This document shows positions 1 through 10,985 of a stretch of DNA of 64,000 nucleotides, piece by piece. Under the pieces are notes generated by a model. The model was given only the letters and a program-made list of their open reading frames with translations, made no database searches and was not told where the DNA came from. Position 1 is the stretch's first letter. Each line of letters begins with the position of its first letter. The translations under genes and the position numbers were made by a program. This DNA comes from Saccharomycopsis fibuligera x Saccharomycopsis cf. fibuligera (lineage: Eukaryota > Ascomycota > Saccharomycetes > Ascoideales > Saccharomycopsidaceae): the NCBI GenBank assembly GCA_001936135.1, contig CP012814.1, positions 372,001 to 436,000 of the forward strand, read 5' to 3'.

Positions 1-867
1 TTTGGTACCAGCGTGAATCTTAATGACTTCGGAACCACACTGGGGGCAGAAATTCTGCTTATTGAGCCAATCAATGTACATTTTACCATATGAGAACAAT
101 GAAGCATCATCGTTAGGGATCTTGAATACTGCGTTTCTTGAACTAAGAACGTCGTAACGGATGTCATGTTGCTTGAACAACTTGAAAATGTCAATGGCAT
201 GAGTGGTATCATCAGATTGCTTGACAACTTTATTATTGTTATTCTTATCATTAGCCAACAAGGAAACTCTCAGAGTCAATGCACTTGGATATTTAATATC
301 AACAATGAAATAAGGAACACCGATGTATTTGTTTCTGTAAGAAAGGACCCCAGTTTCTTTGGATCCTGATAATGGTGCTGCCTCTGTCTCTTTTGAATCT
401 GATAATCCGGTTGCTGCTGCTGGATCTTGTTTCGAACTGGCAGTGAAATTGGTATTTTCCATCAAGCCCAAAAACACCACGTTAGTATAATTGCGAATTT
501 CTATTGATTCTGATTTGTTCAACTGTGCCCATTGGATCAAGTAATCTTGCAACTCAGGGACTTCTGCAATTTGCACAGTTAAGAGTCTTGGAGGAGGTCT
601 AGTTGGTTGTGGTTTGATTCCCGAGACAGCTTGAGTAGCAGCATTGTATTTGTCCAGAGATGAAGCTTTAGTTGATTCTGGCCCATCTGATTTGACTGCT
701 GAAGATTCGGCCGATGATGGTGAAGCGACTACTATTGGGTAGCTGTTATGAATGAAGATGAGCTTGGTGTTGGCAAATCTGAGGGCTTCGATGATAAAGT
801 CAGGGTCGTCTCTCAAAAAGGAAACTCTGTTTATGGTTTCCTTGGCAAAATATATCTCGTCACCCAT
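1..867 (-). CDS. NPY1: NADH pyrophosphatase (Nudix), NPY1-like copy A, 3' part outside window
   Basis: The reading frame opens at the ATG 867-865 and runs off the left edge after 289 codons, so the Nudix box itself is not visible. Seen: an N-terminal NUDIX-like domain with the block INRVSFLRDD, the block YIGVPYFIVDI, and a zinc-ribbon half C274-P-Q-C277 preceded by GKMYIDWL, all typical of NADH pyrophosphatases. Family knowledge: Npy1 hydrolyses NADH to NMNH and AMP, in peroxisomes in Saccharomyces cerevisiae (384 aa). It aligns block by block with the gene at 19163-20557, but starts directly at the conserved domain without a presequence. A stretch rich in Ser/Ala/Glu around residues 50-70 is a low-complexity insert. 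Confidence 0.85.
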   Translation of the reverse strand, partial: MGDEIYFAKETINRVSFLRDDPDFIIEALRFANTKLIFIHNSYPIVVASPSSAESSAVKSDGPESTKASSLDKYNAATQAVSGIKPQPTRPPPRLLTVQIAEVPELQDYLIQWAQLNKSESIEIRNYTNVVFLGLMENTNFTASSKQDPAAATGLSDSKETEAAPLSGSKETGVLSYRNKYIGVPYFIVDIKYPSALTLRVSLLANDKNNNNKVVKQSDDTTHAIDIFKLFKQHDIRYDVLSSRNAVFKIPNDDASLFSYGKMYIDWLNKQNFCPQCGSEVIKIHAGTK

Positions 868-1803
868 TGTGAATTTTTTTTTTTTTCTTAATCCTTGAAG
901 ATATGTCTCTATAAAAAAACAAACTAAAGTTCTTTGAGTGCCCTTGAGTTGCTTATGAACCGAGTTGATGGAAATTTAATCTCTGCTTTTAAAGATCAAA
1001 AATGGAGTAAACTGAGACTAAAAAGTTGTCTCGTTTGTAGAAAATGAATTGAGCTATACGGAATAACAGAATATGGTCACTTAAGCTGAAGACTTGAACT
1101 AGTTCAGGGAAGCTTATTTCTGGTTTAAAAGGTAGCAAACAAAATAAATAAAATGAAAAAAACGGGCGCAATATTGCAAGCGAAAAGCAGAGCCTCTTTC
1201 ACTCTTGCACTGTTTCTATATACAAACCGAGCTTGCTTTTCGCCATCCATCGGGAAAACAGTGCGGAATCGGAGATTCACTATACCCACAACACCGCTAC
1301 TCATAACTTGGAAAAGTTGAATGGAAACTGTTAAAAAGGTTTGCAATTGACTCGTGAATCATGACCTGTTACAATTCACTTCTTTTTAATATTCTCATGA
1401 TACAGTAATTGCTTCTTAATGGCTTGTAAAAGCGTTAGAAAGCCAAATTTTAACTACCGCTATCTTACTAATCAGGCCTAAGCGGCTGAAAAGAAACAAA
1501 AGCCTCAAACTGCAGTTTTTGCATGTCTAAACTTGTTTGAACTCGACTACAAAGTAATAAATAAAATTTTTTATTTGTTAAACTACAAAAATAAAAGAGC
1601 TATAATTGATTGTCATACTCTTGCGTTGTTTTTGTTTTTCCTTTTGCCGTTAAAAAAAAAACCTGTATAATATATCAATTTGTATAAGACTTCCAAAAAT
1701 ATGTGCTCAAATACTCAACCAATTCAGTCTATTGTATTTTATGTACACAAATAAAGGAAACCAAAACATTACCAAAACCAGTAATTCAATGTACTCCACC
1801 TTG
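868..1803. other. intergenic, NPY1 copy A upstream region
   Basis: No gene supported. Holds the promoter of NPY1 copy A and the 3' flank of the PGC1-like gene; both genes point left. Short T and A tracts (for example 875-885) only. Confidence 0.6.
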
Positions 1804-3042
1804 CTAAACAAATCCTATTGCTTTCATCGTTTTAAATAATAAGGTCCCGACAGTATAACTTCCAAACAATCTGACACCAATCAAGTTCCACTCAAAAAGC
1901 TTTAATGCAACACGATAAAAGTTATAAAACATTATAACTCTAAATCTAGCACGAGTGAAAATACCAGGGAACAATTTCCGTAACTGATGTAGTTTCAACT
2001 TGAAATATGTGGCTCTATTGACTTCATCCTCTGCAGCATGGTCAGAAACAGCATCACCCTGGTCTTTGTTTCCTGGATACTGTAGATCTATAAGCTTTTC
2101 AATCTTATGGAATGAAATATCGGGATTATCAGTAATAATTCCCTTAACAAACGGGAAATTGATTACCCAGTTGATGTCAAACTCACTGTTGACTGTCCAC
2201 ATGTACAAATTGATTTTTCGAGTCAAAACATAATTTACCAAAAATGTGGCAATATCTGAATCTGCTGTAACTTTGTCAATACTGTCAATATTTTGCAAAA
2301 GTTTCTTGTCAAAAGTGGAAACAAACAACAACGAAATACCGTTCAATCTGTATTCTGGTTCCTGTTTATCGCTAAACTTGAGCAACTGAAGTACCACAGG
2401 CACAGAAAAAGAGATGATAATTTTTTCAAAACCAGCAAAATACTGCTTTTCGATAGTGTAGTTGTAAAACTCAAAGTTCCATAGCCCAATAATCAATCTT
2501 TTGGACCAATACGTTATTCTTTCTACCGAAGTTGATCCAGCTTTGTCCCACGCAAGCAAATTTTGATGCAAAATGTCCAATATAGTGATACGGTTAGAGC
2601 GCTTTATATCCAACATTAGTTTCAATCCATCATTTTCAGGTTTCTCAAGCCAAGTTAACAAAGCATGAAATGTGGGGAGTGACTCATGAGGTTCTCTTTT
2701 CGTTTTTAAAGACTGTACCTCTTCGAGTGTAGATTTGTGAATATCAATGGCACGGTTGAATACTCTTGCTGTGCTAGGGTCATGGGAAACGACAATATGG
2801 TTGTCTTTAGTGAGCTGAAGATCAAGCTCGATAACCTTGGCACCAGCGTTTCTGGCTTGGGTGAAGGCGAGAAGAGTGTTTTCTGGATACTCTCTCTTGA
2901 AGCTGGCGGTGGGAAATGTTAGTTTATACAGGGTTGGCAGAAAACGGTCTATGCAATGTGCAAGCCGAGACATGAATGTTTGCGAAAGAAACAGTGATAC
3001 CTACCCTCTATGGGCTACAACAACTGGCTTTGGTTCAGGCAT
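1804..3042 (-). CDS. PGC1: glycerophosphodiester phosphodiesterase family, PGC1-like phospholipase C, spliced
   Basis: Two exons: 3042-3005 (38 nt) and 2902-1804, giving about 377 aa. The long frame alone lacks the start of the GDPD domain; exon 1 encodes MPEPKPVVVAHRG and joins to FKREYPENTLLAF, restoring the family signature HRG-x-PENT followed by ELDLQLTKD and VVSHDP (His-Arg, Glu-Asp and His of the active site). The intron (3004-2903, 102 nt) has donor GTAGGT, branch-like AACTAAC and acceptor CAG. Family knowledge: S. cerevisiae Pgc1 degrades phosphatidylglycerol to diacylglycerol at the ER/lipid droplet and is tail-anchored. The hydrophobic/basic C-terminal 60 residues fit membrane attachment. 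The donor GTAGGT is a weak variant; an alternative in-frame join was not found because the next codon (TAG) is a stop. Confidence 0.85.
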
Positions 3043-3186
3043 TGTAGAATGTAGTTTTTCTTATCTATAGTTATGAACTTAATATGGAATGAAAGAATGA
3101 AAGAAAAAGGATAAAATAGCAAAAGAGGAGCTCGGGCCGAGCTATATATGTCTCTGGAAAGCTTCAAGTCTGGCTTTCGGTGCCGC

Positions 3187-3192
3187 CACGTG
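3187..3192. promoter_or_regulatory. CACGTG E-box in PGC1 promoter
   Basis: Exact CACGTG 145 bp upstream of the PGC1 start codon. Such palindromes are bound by Cbf1-type bHLH factors in yeasts. Its function here is inference. Confidence 0.35.
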
Positions 3193-3515
3193 CTTGATAC
3201 AGTAGCCTGTCACAGGCTCCATAGCCAAACACAACACTTTCTCTCCAGCTACAGCCCACTTGTGTCTAGCAATGGCTGCTTATAACTCTATTTTTAGTGA
3301 CTTTTTGCTTGAAGGTGCCAAAAAAGAAAAAAAAAAAAAATCTATTATTTGCCAGAGATAACTAATAATGGCAATGAGTGTGGTAATGGTTAATCTCCGA
3401 GAACATTTTGGCGGATTTAACGGGATTTGGAGATTCGCGTAATAAAATGATGATCATCTTAATATTAATACCAAACCTAAAGGACCAAGTCTAAGATGAT
3501 GAGACTGGGCACTAG

Positions 3516-3549
<34 letters not shown>
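3516..3549 (+). repeat. homopolymer A34
   Basis: Thirty-four consecutive A, between PGC1 and the small gene upstream of it. No target duplication or retroelement sequence was recognised beside it. Confidence 0.9.
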
Positions 3550-3552
<3 letters not shown>

Positions 3553-4333
3553 GGCTTTTGTTGAAAGGCATTTTTGAGGTTCTCAGTGAGTAGTGCTAAG
3601 AAGCATAAATATAATTTTCGTAAATGAGCACTAAGAAGATACCATATAAAAGCACTTGCATTATATCCCTAATTCACTGTAAGAAACGCAGTGATTTCAA
3701 ATCTACAAGATAAATATAGTCTAATCAGATACATAGTCTGTCGTTGAAAGCACCCATTGAAAACGGTGATAAACCCTTTTTTTTTTCCTTGGCTATGGTA
3801 GATTTACAAGGAATCATATTCTTATACTGTAAAACAGTTTCTGAAGAGAGAGTCATTACTGTATTTAGTAGGCTGTTATAATGCCATCTCACAATCCATG
3901 AGTTCATTACCTTCTCCAAACCAAATCCTTTGGTTGATGATTTGAGGGCTCTCTCTAACTTCTTGAAAGACTTTGAGGATCTCACAATTTCACACAATTA
4001 TCTGTTCCACAAAACCCCGGTTCACGCGAGTGCCGATGGATGAATCATAGATACAGTAAACCCCAAACAAGCTTCTACAATTTTTTTCATGCCTTTTCTG
4101 AATGTTTGAATAGCAAATCAAAGTAGTCATATCTGTTGAATTAATTATTAAGAACAACTAGTAAACCATAACAGCGTTATAAAGAACGTGAAACAAAAAA
4201 ATATTAAGAGATTAGACGTAAAGGTAAAGTAACTAGGAAAAATCAAGCAAGAGTAATATGGATAAAAATGTAGAAGCACAAAGAAAAACAAGTCTAAAAA
4301 TCAAAAATTCAAAAGTCAAAGAAAGCGATACGC

Positions 4334-5008
4334 TTATTTGGTGACCTTAGAGACCAAAGCTTTGAACTTGTTGATGATCTTCTTGATGGCAGATTCTTTT
4401 GGCAATTTCTTATCTTCAACAGCAGCGGTGGCCTTGTCAGCAGCTTCATCAGCCTTTTTGGCACCATCTTGAACGGTTTCTTCAACTTTCTTGGTTTCGG
4501 CTTCAACAGTTTCAGTGGCCTCCTTCTTGGCTGCTTCAACGGCTTCAGTGGCTTCTTTCTTGACTTCTTCAACAGCTTCAGTGGCTTTGGCAACTGGTTC
4601 TTGAACAGCAGCTGGAACTTCAGCAGCGACGGTCTTGTTTTCCTATTTGATTTGTTAGTAGATATAATAAAATTGGTTTTGTGAATAAAAAGGAAAAACG
4701 GTTGCATGTGATCCAAGTTAGCATGCTGACATGTCATGAGCCCCTTAAATCTAGAGCCAAAACAAAAGAAAAGGATTGTCTGAGAGCCAGTGGTATCAAA
4801 TAATACATAAAAAATGATACACATAGAGTGGCCCACAGCAAAACATATCCAGATCAACTTATGTCAACATGCTAAGCTGGCCAATAATGGGAAAAGCAAA
4901 AAAAAAATTTTTCTTTCAATCGACAACGTTGTTTATATAACATAAAAGAACAAGGAAAGTGGTTAGCCAACACAGAAACCTAATAGCTCAACATACAGTA
5001 GCGGACAT
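4334..5008 (-). CDS. small Ala/Glu/Lys-rich amphipathic-helix (LEA-like) protein, spliced
   Basis: Two exons: 5008-4997 (four codons, MSAT) and 4642-4334, giving 106 aa. The intron 4996-4643 (354 nt) has a canonical GTATGT donor, a perfect TACTAAC branch point and a TAG acceptor. The protein is strongly charged, with 11-residue-like repeats of the type ATEAVEEVKKE / ATEAVEAAKKE / ATETVEAETKK, then DGAKKADEAADKATAAV and a basic tail (IKKIINKFKALVSKVTK). That composition resembles group-3 LEA or apolipoprotein-like helices that bind membranes or protect under stress. Codon use is heavily biased to preferred codons (GCT/GCC, GTT/GTC, AAG, GAA), suggesting strong expression. I do not recognise a named orthologue. 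A longer frame at 4309-4857 is a shadow in another phase. Confidence 0.75.
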
Positions 5009-7554
5009 TGTAGATATTATGGTATTTGTTAGAATAGAGATTGATGATACAAGAGACCAAGAGGTAGAATAGTAGAGATAGAAATGAGAATCAGGAATCA
5101 GGAATCAGAAAACAAACAAGAACCAAAAAAATAAAATGAAATAAAAAATCGCAAAAAGTGGCGACAATCGTCTTTATATCCATTTACAGAGTCCTCACGC
5201 AGCCATCGGTGCTGGTGCGTATCTCTGCGTCCTTAATGCTGTGTCGTGCGTGGGTCTGCAGTAGCCATTTCTGTGGGTTCTGCGCCGCGGTGTTTGGATC
5301 CAACTTGATTCACTTTAATCAGCTCAACTGATGACTGCAAGACTCTTAAGCTATCACTCTTGCTAGTGTCTTACCGGCAAATGTGTTGCACTCTTATTCC
5401 CTGTTTGTTTTAAGAAACGGCTTCCTTTTTTTTTACATTGCTTTGAAGAATGCCCATTCAGAAATATATCATGTTTTTATTACTTAAGTGCCCAGTTATG
5501 GTTACGGTTTTGAAAAGGGCTATATATAGCAGCAGGGAACAGAATTAATGAGATTTTCATCCGCTTTGGGAAACCTGGGAAAAAAAAGAACACCGAAAAC
5601 AGCAAAAAGAAAAAAAAAAAGCAAGAGGATCGCTACCTCCCACGTTTATAGTCGACAGACAACCTTTTTTTTCGTTCTTTTGTTTTCCACATTTCCGAGT
5701 CATACATAGCGTAGCATGTGCTATTCGGACGTTTTTAATCTATCGCAAGATGGATATATATTTGTACTACTGCTCTTTGACGGACACTACTACTATAACT
5801 ACTACTGATTGCCAGATGGTAGAGAAGTTAAATTACTTGGTCTGCAATCTAAGACTTCATGAAGCTTAGCGTTTTATGCTGGTTGTCCATCTTGCTCATA
5901 TGCTAAAGCCGCTAATTGGCATAAAGCCAACTGAACAATCCTAACATTCCCTGTTTTATGCATGAGGGCTTTTGGATTTTGACTTTTGGCTTTGGCTTTA
6001 TTATTATCTATACGGGTTGTAGCAACTACTATAAACACCAAGGGCGGATTGTCTACTTCAGCTCCCCCTCCCCTGTCTTCTGCAAAAATTTGCCTTATTT
6101 TCTTTTTATTTTGTCTTATTACGTGCAATTTTTTTTTTTTTTTTGGCTTTGCCAATTTTTGCATATTAACAATCTCGGTTTGTTGGAAGTGCGTCTCCCA
6201 AAAACAGAAAACAATAAGCAGGACAAAACCACAAAAATCTATGTCTCACAATATAGCATGAGCTCCCTAAACTACCAAATTAGTCTGACTTTTATGATTA
6301 TGTGTATAATTACTTGATCATTTAACAAGTCATTATCTATACGTAATACTATTACTTGTTGCATGATTAAAATGCCATCAATATAACTTCCACATAATCC
6401 TCATTTGGAGTGCGGATAATATTCCTTCTCAATAGCCTGTGGCCTGTAGGACCCCTTCTAATAGCTGGGCACTGTACAAATAATCCACGAAACTTCCATT
6501 TCACTGAAACTCGCCGCAAAAATCGTCAAACAATAACGGCTGTAAACCTGCAAACTTTTTTTTTATAGCACAACTGCGTTGAACTGCCGCCGTTGCTAAT
6601 ATCTGCTGTCTGCTCTACGCGCCCTCCCACATTACTACACATCCCAATACATCAATATACAGTTTATACAGCGACAAGCATTAAAATGCGCCACGCGACT
6701 CGCGTTCGAGTTGAATTTTGCAACGATCGAGATCTCAATCTTGAAAAGCCACATGAGCCGAACATATACATATATACAAAAGCTTTGCACTGTTTTTTAG
6801 AGAACTACTTGAGCAAAACGGGCTCGTCTTTACTTTTTTTTTTTTTTTTTTCGCTTTGCCAACACGTCTGCTGGTTTAAATCATCTCGTTTCTGAGTTGG
6901 GAAATGGCAAACTCATTTTTGAGTAAAGATTTTGCTTCAGTTAAACAGGTATTTAGAATCACTAGAAATTTTAATTGTTTTCACTTTACTTTTTAATGCG
7001 GATTTCAAAAAATGCAGAAAACTGTGTTTCCTGTCTAAAGGGAAGATTTATTGCCATATGAAGCTGGTTTCCTGTTATCCGTAGTATTATTTCCAATTCT
7101 ATTAAACATTACATGAATTGGAGAGACAACAACTTTGTTGTAAAGCATCTCGGCCATCTATTAATCGGCCAGTTAAGCGAAACATAAAACGTAAAAGAAA
7201 AACGATAAACAAAAAGTAATTAGAGGCCTGTATAGTAGAACTATATATGCCCGGCAGTTACCAGTCGAATGGACTAATTGAGCACAAAATCAGATCTTTT
7301 AATAGCTTATTTCGGGCCTATTTAGAATTGGTTCCAAATTGGTGCAAGTATCTTATCATATTGGAATATTTCTTCCAATTTTAAAAAAGAACAAATGCAC
7401 CAAGATTAATGCATAACAGATTTCACGCGACTTTAGTACCATTATCCCAGCTCTTGCACAGTACGCAGAACTTCAAGCCACTAACATAGGTAAAATAGCC
7501 AGGCTTGTCGCTGGTTTCCGTAGGAGTATACTACGTACTCTAAAAAAGTGATAC
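5009..7554. other. gene-poor 2.5 kb stretch
   Basis: No gene supported; only short frames, none protein-like. Contains the promoter of the spliced small gene, a GC-richer patch at about 5205-5300, a TATATATA box near 5520 and T tracts at 6129-6144 and 6835-6851. Its right end is the poly(A) end of the LINE remnant. Confidence 0.5.
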
Positions 7555-8450
7555 TTTTTTTTTTTTTTTTCACACACAATATCGATTTATTATTTCTATA
7601 TAAACGGTAGAAAATATAATCTTATAAACTTATCTATATAGTATATACAGTATAGTTCAGTTGTTAGTATATAGGGGAAACTTATACAAGTGAAAACCCC
7701 GTTAGTATTAGTTAGACTTTAATGGATCAGTTGGATTTGAAATAGATATAGGAGAGATTATAGTCTAGGATAAATGATATTTTTTTTTTGTTTTTTATTT
7801 TTTTTATATATATATTTTTTTTTATTTTTTATTTTTGAGGGTCATTGCTTTGCTGTCGACAGATAAAAAGAAAGGGGTCTCACTTCAATACCATCTTCCA
7901 CTCGCTAAGATAACACTGATGTGTTATCTAATTCATTACCGTGGTGATGTAGTAAATAAGACTAGAGATTGGAATGGTTTCCCAATCAAAGTCCTTATCT
8001 CTCCGTAGGCGGGAGTATTTCTTTTGAAATATCAAGTAGTTGTCGACCTGGATTAATTCTCGTGTATCACTGGATGGAATGATGAGGCTGTCCCAGCTCA
8101 ATTCCTTATTTAGATGTAACTTTTTCCATAACGCTTGTGCTACTGGACATTTAACCAAAAAGTGCTCCATTTGTTTGTTGATAGCATCTTCGTATGACTG
8201 CTGTTTGTGCTTTTTACGTGATAAATCTTCGGAGCACCACTTACATTCCTCACCTTGGAATTTGAACTTCTCGACTCCGAGGTGGAATGTGTGTATATTT
8301 TCGAAGCAGCCAGGGTGTTTGAACGTTTGTTTGTTTAGCATTTGCCAGAATGACAGACACTGTTTATTAGTGACTTGTTTGAGACGTGCCAACTGGTGTG
8401 AGCCTATGAGATTTATGTAGTTTAATAAATCGATTCTCATGTTGAACAAT
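7555..8450 (-). mobile_element. 5'-truncated LINE (non-LTR retrotransposon) with poly(A) tail
   Basis: Read on the minus strand the element runs from about 8450 through the C-terminal end of an ORF2-like frame (stop at 7928), a 3' untranslated region of roughly 360 bp, and ends in ATCGATATTGTGTGTG followed by 16 A (7570-7555). The same 3' end recurs at 40566-40700. The 5' end stops 18 bp before tRNA-Ser, the normal result of incomplete reverse transcription. No clear target duplication was found. The Zorro clade of Candida yeasts is the likeliest family (inference). Confidence 0.75.
7928..8449 (-). pseudogene. C-terminal fragment of LINE ORF2 (zf-RVT region)
   Basis: A 173-codon frame, open from the truncation point, with first real ATG at 8440. 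It shows the zinc-knuckle region found downstream of reverse transcriptase in L1-type LINEs: FWQMLNKQTF, then C-x2-C (ECKWC), then EHFLVKC and ALWKKL, i.e. a C-x2-C...H-x4-C arrangement. The RT and endonuclease domains are absent, so it cannot act as a transposase by itself. Confidence 0.7.
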
Positions 8451-8467
8451 AAAAAAAACCTGTAAAT

Positions 8468-8549
8468 GGCAACGTGTCCGAGCGGTTAAGGAGAAAGATT
8501 AGAAATCTTTTGGGCTTTGCCCGCGCAGGTTCGAGTCCTGCCGTTGTCG
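8468..8549 (+). tRNA. tRNA-Ser(AGA)
   Basis: A 82-nt cloverleaf: acceptor GGCAACG pairing with CGTTGTC, discriminator G, anticodon loop containing AGA flanked by the AAAGATT/AATCTTT arm, a long variable arm (GGGCTTTGCCC) and T arm GCAGG-TTCGAGT-CCTGC. A T run follows at 8556-8561 as Pol III terminator. It lies directly upstream-adjacent to the LINE remnant's truncated end. Confidence 0.95.
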
Positions 8550-9635
8550 TGTATCTTTTTTGTTACTTTGTGTACTTCCTCTTCTTTTATAACAGCCTTT
8601 TTACTAAATCAAGTTGTGGAAAAAGGAACTTGCTTTTTTGAACTTGTGGGATTCGGGAAAATGTACGTCTAGCTTTTGCGCATTAATTCATGGGTTGATG
8701 TGTACGTTTATATTAATCAAGGTAGCTACTAGCTATTAGACATAGATATAATCATAAGTTTGCATACCTACAAGTCGAAAAGAGCCTTGACTCAATCACC
8801 TTTTTGCTTGGTTATTTTTTCTATATTGAATGCTATAATGAATGCTTCTTGGGACACCCTCCCAATATGTATAAAATTTTACTAAGGACAAAAGTACAAA
8901 GAGAAAGAAAAAATGGAAAAAATCAACAAAAAAACACAAGGAATAGTAATAATAATAGTAACAATAATAAGGATGATAGTTATTGTTATAGTTAAAAATA
9001 AAAAGTAATTAGAACTCATATATGTAGTAGATAAATAGATAGACAAGAAATTATCAGATGGAACGACAAAGAGTAAATAAAAAAAAAGAAAAAAGGGTTA
9101 TTGAGGAAGACAGTAATTAAACGCCCTCTTTTATTTTCTTAATATACCCGTTATTGCCTCTATTTCTTCTATCTTATATTGCACGAATGACTTTGATTTT
9201 TTCTTTTCATTCAATTTTTATTTTGATTTTTTTTGATTTTTTTTCTATTTTTTTTTTTTTTTTTTTTTTTTGAGTTATTTTTTGAATTTTTTTAATTTGA
9301 AAACTTTTTGTGTTCATATAAAGCTGTACATAAAATCATTAACAGAATGTGATAAGGTAATAAAGTACAATAGTAGAAATAAAAAATGAGCTTTTTTGTG
9401 TCTCAAAAAACCAGGGAAATAAAAAACCAACAATGATACAACATACAACATAAGACATGATAAATGGAAACTGAAAATGAGCTTGAGATGAGTGAGAGAA
9501 AAAAAAAAAAGATTGGATGACAAAGAAGATGGCAAGTAAAGACAACGGGACGATCATAAGCAAAAGTGTTGAGAAATTGTGCTGTGTTTTTTCGATTATT
9601 TTGGGGAATTTTTTCCAAAGTTAGTTTCGGTTTAT
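8550..9635. other. intergenic, 3' side of CAF40
   Basis: No gene seen. Low-complexity T-rich DNA (long T tract around 9250-9270) and an AAT/AAC-rich patch at 8941-8970. Confidence 0.5.
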
Positions 9636-10985
9636 TCAAACAGGATATCCAATGTTAACCAACAATTGACTCAAACATCTTTGTGTTGCAACATCGTCTT
9701 TCAAAGCCATTTGAAAAGTTTGATCCTTCAAAGGTTCTGGCAAAGTAGCCGATAATGCTTTTCTAGCATCTGGGTTATCACTGAGTCTCAAATAACATCT
9801 AACAACATGCTTTAATAATCTAACTGTTTGATGCTTGACTAATTGACCAACCATTTCTTCCAATACATGAGACACAGCCATGAATCTATCATAGGTCTGA
9901 CAAATGTAATTAAGACCATTGTCATCAAGAAGAATTTTTTGAATAATAAAAATAGCTACAGTTTTGGATAATTCTGTTGAAGATTCCATGATTTTCAAGC
10001 ATAGTGGAATGATTTCGGTAGTCAACAAAAATGCAATGACTTCGGGTGTATCATTCTTGACTAATGCACCAATTACACCCAAAGAAGTTAGTCTGAGATA
10101 CTCAAAAGATCTGGATCTAGACTCGGTGTTCAAAAATGGATACAAAAACAACGGTAAATGTGCTTTCAAAAACAAGCTTCTGGTTTCAGGGTGAGAAGCA
10201 ACACATTGTAATAAAGCCAATGCGTTACACACTCTATTGGATGCTGACGCTGACAAGTTTTGTGGTGACAAAAGTGGGTAAACGCTAATAATTTCTTGAA
10301 GCAAAGATGTCATGACACCATAAGAATGCCACAAGACAAGGGCCAAATCATCATACTGTTCTCTTTTCTTTCCTAATTCCAAAAGCGCTTGTTCTTTATT
10401 TGGACCATAAGTTAATTCAATAACCCAGTTATAAACTTTGGTGTCATCCAAAGCTCTCTTGACGCCACTATTGCCTGCTATATTAGAAGCTGCTGCTGCT
10501 GCTGCCGCTGCTGTCGGGTTTCCGCCAACACTTTGTCTAGGCATTGACTGATACAATTGCTGTTGCTGTTGTAAATTTCTTTGACCTGCTAATTGAGCAG
10601 CATTCATAGTAGCTTGTAATTGCTGTGCATTAACTTGTGAAGCATGGTGCAATTGTGATTCTAGCCCAGTAGCCGGATTATTAGCGTTAAGCTGCTTAGC
10701 AGCAGCAATAGGTGACAGAAAAAGCTGAGATGGATCATGAAAATGGCCGTCATTCGCCGTTGGGTTTTGATTCAAGGCCCCTGGCGCACCTACTGGAGAA
10801 ACGCTAGCCGCGGCGTTTAAACCAGCAACATTGCTGAACAAAGGTCTGGCATTCAGTTGATCATGATGATGATGATGTTGCTGATGTTGATGGGCATGTT
10901 GCTGATGCTGCTGCTGCTGCAGTTGTTGCTGTTGGAAAAGCTGAGCTTGAATGGAGTTCCCATCATTGAAATTCTGTTTGAACAT
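9636..10985 (-). CDS. CAF40: CCR4-NOT subunit Caf40 (CNOT9/Rcd1)
   Basis: 449 aa from the ATG at 10985. Residues about 183-449 form the conserved armadillo-type Rcd1 domain, recognisable from [56 protein letters not shown] and [20 protein letters not shown]. Family knowledge: Caf40 is a core CCR4-NOT component, acting in cytoplasmic mRNA deadenylation and in nuclear transcription, and binds Trp/peptide motifs of recruited regulators. The N-terminal 180 residues are Gln/His/Ala-rich low complexity ([11 protein letters not shown], poly-Ala around residue 165), as in S. cerevisiae where this part is poly-Asn. Conserved Leu codons checked in the core are TTG/TTA/CTT rather than CTG. Confidence 0.95.
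   Translation of the reverse strand: MFKQNFNDGNSIQAQLFQQQQLQQQQHQQHAHQHQQHHHHHDQLNARPLFSNVAGLNAAASVSPVGAPGALNQNPTANDGHFHDPSQLFLSPIAAAKQLNANNPATGLESQLHHASQVNAQQLQATMNAAQLAGQRNLQQQQQLYQSMPRQSVGGNPTAAAAAAAASNIAGNSGVKRALDDTKVYNWVIELTYGPNKEQALLELGKKREQYDDLALVLWHSYGVMTSLLQEIISVYPLLSPQNLSASASNRVCNALALLQCVASHPETRSLFLKAHLPLFLYPFLNTESRSRSFEYLRLTSLGVIGALVKNDTPEVIAFLLTTEIIPLCLKIMESSTELSKTVAIFIIQKILLDDNGLNYICQTYDRFMAVSHVLEEMVGQLVKHQTVRLLKHVVRCYLRLSDNPDARKALSATLPEPLKDQTFQMALKDDVATQRCLSQLLVNIGYPV

Larger units (their letters stand above)
3043..4333. other. intergenic with A34 tract and PGC1 promoter
   Basis: No convincing gene. It holds the PGC1 promoter, with a CACGTG E-box palindrome at 3187-3192 and a perfect 7+7 bp inverted repeat at 3204-3218, a run of 34 A at 3516-3549, and an unsupported 90-codon minus-strand frame at 3725-3997. 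Confidence 0.6.

Noticed and set aside
3725-3997. 90-codon minus-strand frame
   Set aside because: Begins MCEIVRSSKS and is fairly protein-like, but no domain, no supporting context and length within chance for this AT content.
4309-4857. 182-codon minus-strand frame with KPLKLLKK repeats
   Set aside because: It is another phase of the spliced Ala/Glu/Lys gene; the repeats are the same codons read out of frame, and the true frame has a TACTAAC intron and clean codon bias.
5958-6317. 119-codon plus-strand frame
   Set aside because: Phe-rich translation of T tracts, overlapped by other equally long frames.
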